This document shows, piece after piece, positions 1-6,677 of a stretch of 64,000 nucleotides of DNA; positions within the stretch are counted from its first letter, which is position 1, and the number at the start of each line of letters is the position of its first letter. This stretch comes from Carnobacterium funditum DSM 5970 (GTDB lineage: Bacteria; Bacillota; Bacilli; Lactobacillales; Carnobacteriaceae): assembly GCF_000744185.1 (NCBI RefSeq), contig NZ_JQLL01000001.1, positions 1,116,001 through 1,180,000 on the forward strand. The letters are read 5' to 3'. The position numbers were made by a program, and so were the translations under genes. The notes under the pieces were generated by a model. That model worked only from the letters and a program-made list of their open reading frames with translations. It ran no database searches and was not told the origin of the DNA.

Positions 1-439
1 TACCTATAGCATGCGCTATATCATAGGGAATACCAGAGATATAGTAGGGGAAGAAAGATAGCCAACCAAAGAACGGAGCCTGTACAAGTGAGACGATGAA
101 ACCATACAATAAACCAGTGAATCCACTGATGAATGCCATTACAACTAGTGGAATATTATTATATATTCTACGAAAAGGGTAAACAACTAAAAGAACAGCT
201 GTAAAAGCTATTAATTGCGCGATAGTCCAAACACCAAAACCCAAACTAAGATTTGAGACTACTAAAGATAATAAAGCAACAATAAGCCCATCAGCTAATC
301 CTAAAGAGAGAGTGATAATAATCAAAATCGTTGTCATCGGTTGAACGTTAGGTAGAAAACTAAATGAAACCCTACCTACATAAATAAAAGAAGTGAGTAG
401 TCCGAGAAGAGCGATTCTTTTTGTTTTATTGTGGACCAT
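1..439 (-). CDS. ECF transporter S component (3' end outside window)
   Basis: A hydrophobic protein reads from the ATG at 439 leftward through the window edge without a stop (146 codons visible). It has several membrane segments: about residues 9-28, 32-58 and 62-80, then more after a loop. The small-residue-rich stretch GLADGLIVALLSL and a following Trp-Gln pair (WTIAQ) are typical of substrate-binding S components of energy-coupling-factor vitamin transporters. It starts 1 bp after the stop codon of the DUF4430 lipoprotein, so the two form one transcription unit. DUF4430 is a transcobalamin-like fold and the next operon encodes a B12-dependent dehydratase and adenosyltransferase, so cobalamin is the inferred substrate. 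Other vitamins cannot be excluded, and the ATPase/T-component genes are not in view. Confidence 0.75.
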   Translation of the reverse strand, partial: MVHNKTKRIALLGLLTSFIYVGRVSFSFLPNVQPMTTILIIITLSLGLADGLIVALLSLVVSNLSLGFGVWTIAQLIAFTAVLLVVYPFRRIYNNIPLVVMAFISGFTGLLYGFIVSLVQAPFFGWLSFFPYYISGIPYDIAHAIG

Positions 440-440
440 C

Positions 441-860
441 TTAGAATTCCGTTAGTTCCCAAACTACTTGATCTCCATCCAACAATTCGTATTCGTTTGC
501 GCCAACCGTTACTTGTTCATCGTTTACAATATAAATCCAGAATTTATTATCTTTTTCTGATTGTTCGACGCCGTTAATGCTATTAATAAATCCATCAGTT
601 TCTTCAATTTTCATATTTTCTTTCATAGCATCTAAAAGGATGGCTCCACTATCTACGGCTAAGTCGACGTTATCGATTTCTTCTCCGGCAACGACAACTT
701 TTACAGTCGCTGAAACTTCCTTAGATTCCTCTTTGACAAGACTTGATTCCACTTGTTTTTCTGAACTATTAGTCATCTCTTGTGTTTCTGAAACTCCACA
801 ACCGGTCACCAATATTCCAGCCATTAACAAGCCTAAAATTAAATTATTTGTTTTTTTCAT
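441..860 (-). CDS. DUF4430 (transcobalamin-like) lipoprotein
   Basis: A 139-residue secreted lipoprotein: Lys-rich start, hydrophobic segment, and lipobox (LVTGC) near residue 21, followed by a Ser/Glu-rich linker and one C-terminal DUF4430 domain (about residues 50-139, with the ILLDAMKEN and FWIYIVNDE motifs). DUF4430 is related to the C-terminal domain of transcobalamin/intrinsic factor, so an extracellular cobalamin-binding role is plausible. The start is taken at the ATG at 860 because GGAGG lies 6 nt upstream. An in-frame TTG at 875 precedes and overlaps that ribosome site and is unlikely. Next to the ECF S component at 439, it probably captures the vitamin outside the cell and hands it to the transporter. 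The substrate is inferred from neighbours. Confidence 0.8.
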   Translation of the reverse strand: MKKTNNLILGLLMAGILVTGCGVSETQEMTNSSEKQVESSLVKEESKEVSATVKVVVAGEEIDNVDLAVDSGAILLDAMKENMKIEETDGFINSINGVEQSEKDNKFWIYIVNDEQVTVGANEYELLDGDQVVWELTEF

Positions 861-1039
861 CGTTTTTTCCTCCAATAATAGTAATTAGTTTTATCAATAA
901 ATCTATTAACTAATATCACTAGTGTTGCATAAAATATTATATGTTTCACAAATTTATTTATATTAGTCCAATAAGCAAAAAAAGTTCTTTATACTGAACT
1001 CAGATGACTCATCCAAGACCAATAAAAAGGACCTAGCTC

Positions 1040-1363
1040 ATGGATAAATGTAAAAAAATCTGCTTTAAGTTTGATTATTTACTGAATCTTATTCAAAAAA
1101 TATTTCTGCCTTTGATAAATACCGAAAGAAACTTAGTTTCTTTCGGACTCTTCTTCAAGCATATTAAGCAAGATATGACTATCAAAAAATTTTTTTCAAG
1201 AAGTGGAAAAGGTATTATCAATCAATTGATTTTACCCATAATTACCAGCTTCCTAACTTATTTGATTAAGTTAAAAACAAAAAGTAAACAGTCTATTTTC
1301 AAATTAACTGGTTTTTTCATTATCTGTTATTTCAATTCACAGAAGAATAACTCAATCTTTTAA
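1040..1363 (+). CDS. Small hypothetical ORF, possibly IS debris
   Basis: A 107-residue, Lys/Ile/Phe-rich ORF preceded by a good ribosome site (AAGGA, 8 nt before ATG). I do not recognise the family. It is basic with two hydrophobic stretches (about residues 58-74 and 88-98) and is isolated between a B12-uptake gene and a decayed aldehyde dehydrogenase, where an IS insertion or deletion is expected. The flanks (877-1039 and 1364-1504) show no other gene. It may be an N-terminal transposase fragment or not a gene at all. Confidence 0.3.
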   Translation: MDKCKKICFKFDYLLNLIQKIFLPLINTERNLVSFGLFFKHIKQDMTIKKFFSRSGKGIINQLILPIITSFLTYLIKLKTKSKQSIFKLTGFFIICYFNSQKNNSIF

Positions 1364-1504
1364 TGCCTACTTAACCTTCAAAGAAAGGTTTTCAGACACT
1401 AATGGAATCAGTTGAATAAGCAAAATTTTCTGGAAATAGTCATCTTTTGTGCAGGTGCTCCTTTTTTTCTTTTTTTCAGAAAAATAAAAAATTAGGTTAG
1501 TCAA

Positions 1505-1722
1505 ACTATCTTTAAACGCTTAGATAATTTTGTCTCGAGTTTCAATTGTAGAGTCTACAAAAACTTCTTGAGCCGCTTTAGCGGCAGCGGCAACAACTGC
1601 AGCACCTACATTAGTAAAAAATCCCTTTACTACCTTTTTGAGAAACTGGAGTAGTTGTATTTTCTGAGTTTCCCAATTCTTCTGCTAATATTTTTTCTGA
1701 TTTGCTCTTCAAGATTTATATC
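1505..1722 (-). pseudogene. pduP: Decayed N-terminus of a PduP-type aldehyde dehydrogenase
   Basis: Reading leftward just after the PduO-C gene, two frames combine to give a recognisable CoA-acylating propionaldehyde dehydrogenase N-terminus: an acidic helix (INLEEQIRK), then LAEELGNSENTTTP, a Lys-Gly linker, FFTNVGAAVVAAAAKAAQ, and STIETRDKII followed by a stop. This follows the PduP layout of encapsulation-type leader helix, linker, and start of the catalytic fold. At least two frameshifts and an in-frame stop are present, there is no ATG at the expected start, and the remaining roughly 400 residues are absent. In pdu operons PduP normally follows PduO, which matches this position. The gene is dead, so the locus lacks an enzyme to oxidise 3-hydroxypropionaldehyde to the CoA ester. 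Confidence 0.7.
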
Positions 1723-1723
1723 G

Positions 1724-2233
1724 CTATTCTCCTTCAAAAAATGTTTTTACTGATATCTCACAGATTAACTGATCTTCCTCTACTGAACCACCACTTATAC
1801 CAATTGCTCCAATCACTTGACCATGACAGACCAGTGGAATACCACCTGCAAAGGTAACCATTTCACCATTTAACATAGTTTCTATTTGATATAATTCTCC
1901 ATTTGGTACTGTATCTTTATTTAAATCTTTAGTTGGTTTGCGCATCATAATAGCTGTATTAGCTTTTTTGGGGGCTAGTGTAATACTTGCAATGTTAGCT
2001 TCAGGCATATGATAGAACATTCTTGGATGTCCACTCATATCACTAATACAAATTGTGACTGGAACATTAATTTCTTGTGCCTTTTGTTCCGCTACATCGA
2101 TAATACGATATAGATTGTCTTTTTCAAAATAAGTTTCGGCTTTTAGATACGCAATGACCTTTTCAATTTTTTCATCAAAATTAGTTTCAGATTTTAAATA
2201 AGTAAGAGCTTTTTCAATATTTTTATTTTCCAT
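1724..2233 (-). CDS. GlcG/HbpS-family protein (PduO C-terminal-like)
   Basis: A 169-residue cytosolic protein. After an N-terminal helical region, residues from about 40 onward carry the GlcG/HbpS (PF03928) fold: SDMSGHPRMFYHMPEA, then a glycine-rich end with FAGGIPLVCHGQVIGAIGISGG. The same domain forms the C-terminal half of PduO, where it binds haem or corrinoid. Here it is a separate gene 46 bp downstream of the adenosyltransferase, so the two halves of PduO are split. The ATG at 2233 is chosen over the GTG at 2242 because AGGTGG lies 5 nt before the ATG. Its exact role is not established; handling of oxidised cofactor or support of the adenosyltransferase is inferred from context. Confidence 0.8.
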   Translation of the reverse strand: MENKNIEKALTYLKSETNFDEKIEKVIAYLKAETYFEKDNLYRIIDVAEQKAQEINVPVTICISDMSGHPRMFYHMPEANIASITLAPKKANTAIMMRKPTKDLNKDTVPNGELYQIETMLNGEMVTFAGGIPLVCHGQVIGAIGISGGSVEEDQLICEISVKTFFEGE

Positions 2234-2279
2234 ATTATCCACCTATCTGTTCTTTATATCTCATGATTATTTCGTCTAC

Positions 2280-2810
2280 TTACTTTTCTTGTTTTTGATA
2301 ATGGTCTTCTGAGCGAGCTAATATATATAAGCAATCTGACAAACGATTAGTATATTGTTTAGTTTCAGGTCGTATTTCTACTTCTTCAGAGAGTTGAATC
2401 AACAAACGTTCAGCTCTACGGCAAACTGTTCTAGCTAAATGCAAATGTGAGCCCGCAATGCTAGTTCCTGGTAGAATAAATGTTTTAATCTCAGGTAATT
2501 TTTCGGTATAGACATCGATGATATGTTCTAACTCTTTAATGTCTATTTGACTAATTTGTTCATTATGTGCCGCAAACTCCTCGGAATGAACCGTTGCTAT
2601 TTCACCAGATAACTGAAACATCTTATATTGTAATTTAATTAGAAACTCTTTATTCTCAGGAATCTGACTAAATTTTTCAGCAATACTAATTACTGCATTA
2701 CATTCATCAAACGTGCCATAAACATTAACACGATTTGAATATTTCTTAACTCGTTGACCATCAAATAAACTTGTAGAACCTTCGTCTCCTGTTTTAGTAT
2801 AGATTGCCAT
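2280..2810 (-). CDS. pduO: Cob(I)alamin adenosyltransferase, PduO type
   Basis: A 176-residue ATP:cob(I)alamin adenosyltransferase that makes the adenosylcobalamin needed by the dehydratase encoded upstream. It starts with the family's ATP-binding signature TKTGDEGSTSLFDG and keeps VYGTFDECNA, the central FILPGTSIAGSHLHLARTVCRRAER block with the conserved Arg residues, and the C-terminal NRLSDCLYILAR helix. Length is normal for the stand-alone domain. The ATG at 2810 is preferred (AAGGATG just upstream); a longer N-terminus to 2843 would overlap the vertex-protein gene and adds nothing conserved. It sits in the middle of the dehydratase operon, next to the split PduO C-terminal domain. Confidence 0.95.
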   Translation of the reverse strand: MAIYTKTGDEGSTSLFDGQRVKKYSNRVNVYGTFDECNAVISIAEKFSQIPENKEFLIKLQYKMFQLSGEIATVHSEEFAAHNEQISQIDIKELEHIIDVYTEKLPEIKTFILPGTSIAGSHLHLARTVCRRAERLLIQLSEEVEIRPETKQYTNRLSDCLYILARSEDHYQKQEK

Positions 2811-2823
2811 ATATATCACATCC

Positions 2824-3090
2824 TTATTTATTAAAACGGTCAATCATCCCTACGATAGAACAATCAAGTACATCTTGCTGGCCCAGATTATCTCGTTCAG
2901 CTTTTCTAGCGCCAGCCCCTCTAACAAGTAATACATATTTACCAATACCTGCACCTACAGTGTCAGCTGCAACTTCTTCATATTTCATTGCTTCGCCGTC
3001 ACTATTTACTTGTTGAACAATCATTAGTTTTATTCCTACTAAAGATTCGTTCTTTTGACTGGCTTCAATACTGCCGATTACGCGCCCCAT
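2824..3090 (-). CDS. pduN: BMC pentameric vertex protein (EutN/CcmL/PduN family)
   Basis: An 88-residue protein with the EutN/CcmL signature: an N-terminal VIGSIEASQKNESLVGIKL strand pair, a central Glu-rich loop, VAADTVGAGIGKYVLLVRGAGARKA, and a short C-terminus ending in DCSIVGMIDRF. Members form pentamers that cap the corners of bacterial microcompartments. No intact hexamer-forming shell gene is present in this window, only a 45-codon truncated one at 8358-8495, so this vertex protein has no visible partner. The translation signal is poor: the nearest purine run (AAAGGA) is about 17 nt before the ATG. It may be a persisting orphan or may serve shell genes elsewhere in the genome. Confidence 0.88.
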   Translation of the reverse strand: MGRVIGSIEASQKNESLVGIKLMIVQQVNSDGEAMKYEEVAADTVGAGIGKYVLLVRGAGARKAERDNLGQQDVLDCSIVGMIDRFNK

Positions 3091-3092
3091 AT

Positions 3093-3227
3093 CTATGTTT
3101 GATTTATCCTTTCTGCAATCTGTAATTCTTTTTTCATAGATAATTCGTACGCTTCATTTGTCATTTCCTGCTATTTTGTCTTAATTAAAATAGATTTGTC
3201 TGGAATATTCCAACTGCATCCGATGTT
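3093..3227 (-). pseudogene. C-terminal relic of an unidentified pdu-operon gene
   Basis: Between the reactivase small-subunit stop and the vertex-protein ATG one frame reads about 44 codons, with one TAG, and ends at a TAG two bases before the vertex ATG. The visible pieces are WNIPDKSILIKTK and, after the stop, EMTNEAYELSMKKELQIAE. It has no start of its own and begins directly at the preceding gene's stop, as expected from a deletion that fused the end of one gene to another. In pdu operons this slot usually holds shell genes, pduL or pduM. I cannot tell which one left this remnant. Confidence 0.45.
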
Positions 3228-3566
3228 CTACACCTCCCTTAATGGTTTAAAGGGGATGCCCTTAACTAATCTTGCTGCATTAGTACCAATTTTCATGACT
3301 TCTAAAACATTCTGTATATCTACCTCAAATAATGGTTCGTTTTTAGGTAGATTTTTATAATGGAGAATAGCGTGACTGCTATCAATTGCTAATCCTACTG
3401 ACAACGAAGACTGTATAGAAGCTTGATAAGCTGCTTGACAAAGGTCATAACCACTATCTAAATCAATTATCTCAAACGGAATCTCTTCTTCTTCCATCCC
3501 GTATAACAGAGGCGCTAATGTATGTTCACTAACATAACTTACTACTTTGATAACTGGGTTACTCAT
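3228..3566 (-). CDS. pduH: Glycerol/diol dehydratase reactivase small subunit
   Basis: A 112-residue small subunit of the diol/glycerol dehydratase reactivating factor (PduH/DhaG/DdrB family). It pairs with the large subunit encoded immediately upstream to expel damaged cobalamin from the dehydratase, ATP-dependently. Family features are an N-terminal strand before a Glu-rich segment (MEEEEIPFEI), a central Gly-Leu-Ala-Ile strand, and a C-terminal helix with GTNAARLVKGIPF. The ribosome site AGGAGG lies within the last codons of the large-subunit gene and the two genes are separated by 2 bp, so translation is likely coupled. The stop is followed directly by a decayed gene end. Confidence 0.92.
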   Translation of the reverse strand: MSNPVIKVVSYVSEHTLAPLLYGMEEEEIPFEIIDLDSGYDLCQAAYQASIQSSLSVGLAIDSSHAILHYKNLPKNEPLFEVDIQNVLEVMKIGTNAARLVKGIPFKPLREV

Positions 3567-3568
3567 GC

Positions 3569-5419
3569 TTATTTCCTCCTTGAACGAGCGTAAGAAAGAA
3601 TTAGACCTGTAGCAACTGCATTACGCGGCCCTTCAATTCCACGGATATTACCTTGGCCCGCCACTAATGAGTAATGGGACAACTCTTCCGTTACTAGCTG
3701 TGGAATCTCAAAATCTATAGCCGATCCACCTACAATTACAACAAATGGAATATCACGAATATTGCCCGTTGGACTAACATGACTCAATGCGCGAATAGCA
3801 TTTGTAACGAATACACGTTTTTTAGCTGTCTGTCTAACCAGCTTAATTTTCTCGATAGATAAATCTCCAGGCACTGGAACAAACCCATCAGGTTTAACTA
3901 CAACCGTCTTAGCAAAAATATTAGCTGGTAAAACTTTTTCAAAAAATTCAACTGTACCGTCTTCGTGACGAATATGGAATAAACTTTCTACTTTCGCTAA
4001 TGGATATCGCTTGATATCTTCGGCTAAGTATTGATCTTCTATTCCTAATTCAGAGTTAATCAACATAGTAACCATATCTCCAGCTCCAGCAAGATGTATG
4101 GACGTCATTCGATCTGAAGAATCAATAATAGAGGCATCTGTTGATCCTGCGCCTAGATCTAAAATCGCCAGAGGCTTATTCGTTCCGGCTGTTGTTAATG
4201 CACCTAATATAGCAGCTTCTGCCTCTGCGCCACCAACTTCAACTTGTATGTTAAACTGTTTTTGAATTTCATCAGCAATCAATGTCATCTGAAGTCTGTC
4301 TGACTTAACCATAGATGCAATTCCTACAGCTTGCTCCATATAAATTTCACCAGCCAAGCCACCTTTAACATCAATCGGTACAAACGTATTAACTGCTAAT
4401 AAATCTTTGATAAATATTTCACTAATCTGTTTATTAGTTAATTCAGACATTGTTTGACGGACGAGTTCGAGCATCCCACCCATATTAGTTCCTGCCTCAC
4501 CCGTTATATTTTCTATAACTTTAAAACTTGAAATAATACTCATGATTTTTTCGGCACCATCAGAAACGCCAATTTCACTTGTATGTTTTTCGCCTTCAAT
4601 AATTAAAGTACCTGCAGGGATAATTCTTTCTTTCACATCCCCTTTCGGTGTCTTAATAACTACAGCTGATCGATTTCCAATAAGGGCACGTGCAACAGGA
4701 ACAATATTCTTTGTCTCATCAGAATTCAAATTAAAGACGGTTGCAATACCATATGGATTGGATAATTGAGAAATTGCTTGCCCTTTTCCCGCTACCTCTA
4801 CAGCTGCTAACATCATTTGTGGAATCTTGTCAATGTAAGCTACCTCATCTACGATTGGAATTTTATTCTCTAAGCGATTACTTATTAATACACCATCATC
4901 ACCTTGAAGAATAGCGCCTGTGATTCTATAACCATATTTAACATATAAATTGATTAAGTTAGCCGCATCTCCAAAATCAACGTCTTTAGGCACAATAACA
5001 ACGTAGTCTTTCGTTTGATTTTTTTGTTCATAGAGATCGACAAGGTTTATAGTATAACCCACACCCAATCCCACTCCGCCAGGCGTTTTAGGATTATGAC
5101 CAATCATTGTTGATTCAGTAATAATTGTCTCTGTTATTGTTTCCATAGCTACATCTCCTATAACAGGAGTTGCTTCATTAATGCGGATTAAGTCTACATC
5201 AGAAATATTAATATTCGTTTTCGACACGACTATTTCTATAGCTGATTTTATTCCCAATAAATTTTTCTTTGTACCTTTTATACCTGTAGTTGGTACAATA
5301 GCAGAATCAATGAACCTTACATCTCCATTTGGACTAACATCTGCTAAAGCTACCTCCGTTGAAGAGTTACCGATATCAACGCCAATTATTTTTTTTATAA
5401 TAAATGATTTTCCTTCCAA
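3569..5419 (-). CDS. pduG: Glycerol/diol dehydratase reactivase large subunit
   Basis: A 616-residue chaperone-like ATPase (PduG/DhaF/DdrA) that reactivates B12-dependent dehydratase by exchanging inactivated cobalamin. The actin-like ATPase signature is at the N-terminus (GVDIGNSSTEVALADV), with further nucleotide-binding motifs LAILDLGAGSTDASI and FVVIVGGSAIDFEIP, and the C-terminal LSHYSLVAGQGNIRG-type ending. Length agrees with the family (about 605-615). No ATG is available near the conserved start; the best reading is TTG at 5419, with AGGTGA about 9 nt upstream, inside the end of the small-subunit gene. An internal ATT/ATA start cannot be excluded. It is in one operon with the dehydratase and the small reactivase subunit. 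Confidence 0.96.
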   Translation of the reverse strand: MEGKSFIIKKIIGVDIGNSSTEVALADVSPNGDVRFIDSAIVPTTGIKGTKKNLLGIKSAIEIVVSKTNINISDVDLIRINEATPVIGDVAMETITETIITESTMIGHNPKTPGGVGLGVGYTINLVDLYEQKNQTKDYVVIVPKDVDFGDAANLINLYVKYGYRITGAILQGDDGVLISNRLENKIPIVDEVAYIDKIPQMMLAAVEVAGKGQAISQLSNPYGIATVFNLNSDETKNIVPVARALIGNRSAVVIKTPKGDVKERIIPAGTLIIEGEKHTSEIGVSDGAEKIMSIISSFKVIENITGEAGTNMGGMLELVRQTMSELTNKQISEIFIKDLLAVNTFVPIDVKGGLAGEIYMEQAVGIASMVKSDRLQMTLIADEIQKQFNIQVEVGGAEAEAAILGALTTAGTNKPLAILDLGAGSTDASIIDSSDRMTSIHLAGAGDMVTMLINSELGIEDQYLAEDIKRYPLAKVESLFHIRHEDGTVEFFEKVLPANIFAKTVVVKPDGFVPVPGDLSIEKIKLVRQTAKKRVFVTNAIRALSHVSPTGNIRDIPFVVIVGGSAIDFEIPQLVTEELSHYSLVAGQGNIRGIEGPRNAVATGLILSYARSRRK

Positions 5420-5421
5420 GA

Positions 5422-5934
5422 CTAGTTATCACCTTTTAATTTTTTTCTTACTTCATAATACTTAGCAGCCTCACGAATAAATTTCCCGTTAATTGGTGCA
5501 TTGTATTTAACTTCTAATTCTTCAGCAATAGCAACTAATTCTTCTTTTGTAGAACGATATGGTCTTAATGTTTCATAAATTTGTAATATACGTTCATCTG
5601 GAATTGCAGTTAGTTCAGCTGCACGTGCAAAATTTTGTTTTAAAGCAGCACGTCCAGATGCTTCAGAAATTTCCCCTTGACGACGTAATGTATCAGGTGT
5701 AATACGAAGATCTTGCGAAGTAATAATGCCACTCATCACATTAGTTAGTGTAATCTCATCCAGTAATTTTCCAGTAGGAGATTTCACTAAATCTGGATGT
5801 TGCGTATATAAAGGATAGTCTGTTACTCCCATTTTTTGCATGTTTTCATAGTCCTCAGTTTTGTAAGGTTTAGGTACAGGTTCAACACTAATTTCTTCTA
5901 CTATTTTTTTACCTACTTCATCTAACTCTGACAT
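5422..5934 (-). CDS. pduE: Glycerol/diol dehydratase small subunit
   Basis: A 170-residue gamma subunit of adenosylcobalamin-dependent glycerol/propanediol dehydratase. It matches the family in length and conserved blocks: DYPLYTQHPDLVKSPTG, LTNVMSGIITSQDLRITP, TLRRQGEIS, and the C-terminal LRPYRSTKEEL helix. The enzyme dehydrates glycerol to 3-hydroxypropionaldehyde, or 1,2-propanediol to propanal. The ATG at 5934 is chosen because GGAG stands 8 nt before it; the GTG at 5943 overlaps that site. It begins 5 bp after the medium-subunit stop. Confidence 0.96.
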   Translation of the reverse strand: MSELDEVGKKIVEEISVEPVPKPYKTEDYENMQKMGVTDYPLYTQHPDLVKSPTGKLLDEITLTNVMSGIITSQDLRITPDTLRRQGEISEASGRAALKQNFARAAELTAIPDERILQIYETLRPYRSTKEELVAIAEELEVKYNAPINGKFIREAAKYYEVRKKLKGDN

Positions 5935-5939
5935 ATCTA

Positions 5940-6659
5940 TCACTCCTTCGTTGCAAAGTCCACAATAATCTCTTCAGCTAGTTTACCAATTACTACATTC
6001 TTTGTTTCTTTAATATGCATTAAAGCAGACAACGCTTGATACGCAACACGTGCCATTTGGTCACTAACTGTAGGAACCGGACTGGGTGATTCACCCTTAG
6101 CATATTTTGCTGCATTTTTCCCAATGGCACGATAAGTATCCAATGTTATAACTGGAGCTTGAGGGAATAATTCGAGGTTTGATAATGGTGCTAAATCTTT
6201 TTGGTGAATAATAGTTGTACCTTTTGATTGTATTGCGACACAAATTCCTGAACCAGATAATTGATCTCCTTCTGCACCTACAAAAGAAACATCAGCTGTA
6301 CGATATACTTTAATAACTCGAGCTTTTAGTCCTTCTTCTTCAATACCTGCGATAACTTGACGCAAAATATCTCTATGAGAAAGACCAGTTAAGTTTTCTG
6401 TCAAAAACTCTGCAAATCCTGGTGCAACTGCCACCACTACTTCATCTTTAGACGTTCCTGATTTTGCCACTCCGGCATGCTTAAACCAATTTTTTTGTTT
6501 AGCAATTACTTGTGTTTTATTTTGAACTGCAGTCTCTTGATGCGAATTATCACTTAGTGTCTCTTTAAATATTACAGCAGAGTCATCCGTTGGCATCTCT
6601 TTTTTCACATCACGTATAATGGCTCTTAACAGATCTTCGTTTACGTTTAATTCAGACAT
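5940..6659 (-). CDS. pduD: Glycerol/diol dehydratase medium subunit
   Basis: A 239-residue beta subunit. The first 60 or so residues are a variable, polar extension beginning [15 protein letters not shown]; in pdu systems this kind of amphipathic N-terminus targets the dehydratase into the microcompartment lumen. The core follows with [50 protein letters not shown], and [16 protein letters not shown], blocks that contact cobalamin and the large subunit. The ATG at 6659 has GGAGG 8 nt upstream. Retention of the targeting-like extension fits a microcompartment ancestry for this operon, although the shell is now largely gone here. Confidence 0.96.
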   Translation of the reverse strand: MSELNVNEDLLRAIIRDVKKEMPTDDSAVIFKETLSDNSHQETAVQNKTQVIAKQKNWFKHAGVAKSGTSKDEVVVAVAPGFAEFLTENLTGLSHRDILRQVIAGIEEEGLKARVIKVYRTADVSFVGAEGDQLSGSGICVAIQSKGTTIIHQKDLAPLSNLELFPQAPVITLDTYRAIGKNAAKYAKGESPSPVPTVSDQMARVAYQALSALMHIKETKNVVIGKLAEEIIVDFATKE

Positions 6660-6677
6660 TATTTTATCCTCCATTTC

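Noticed and set aside
577-888. Open frame on the + strand opposite the DUF4430 lipoprotein gene
   Set aside because: It mirrors a well-supported gene with signal peptide and ribosome site; it has no domain or start signal. The same applies to antisense frames opposite pduC, pduG, dhaT, dhaL, dhaK, cadA, hsdR, hsdM and the GNAT, IS30 and pncA genes.
877-1504. Search for a cobalamin riboswitch upstream of the B12-uptake genes
   Set aside because: No B12-box-like conserved sequence or extended structured leader was seen on the relevant strand, nor in the gldA leader (12919-13126).
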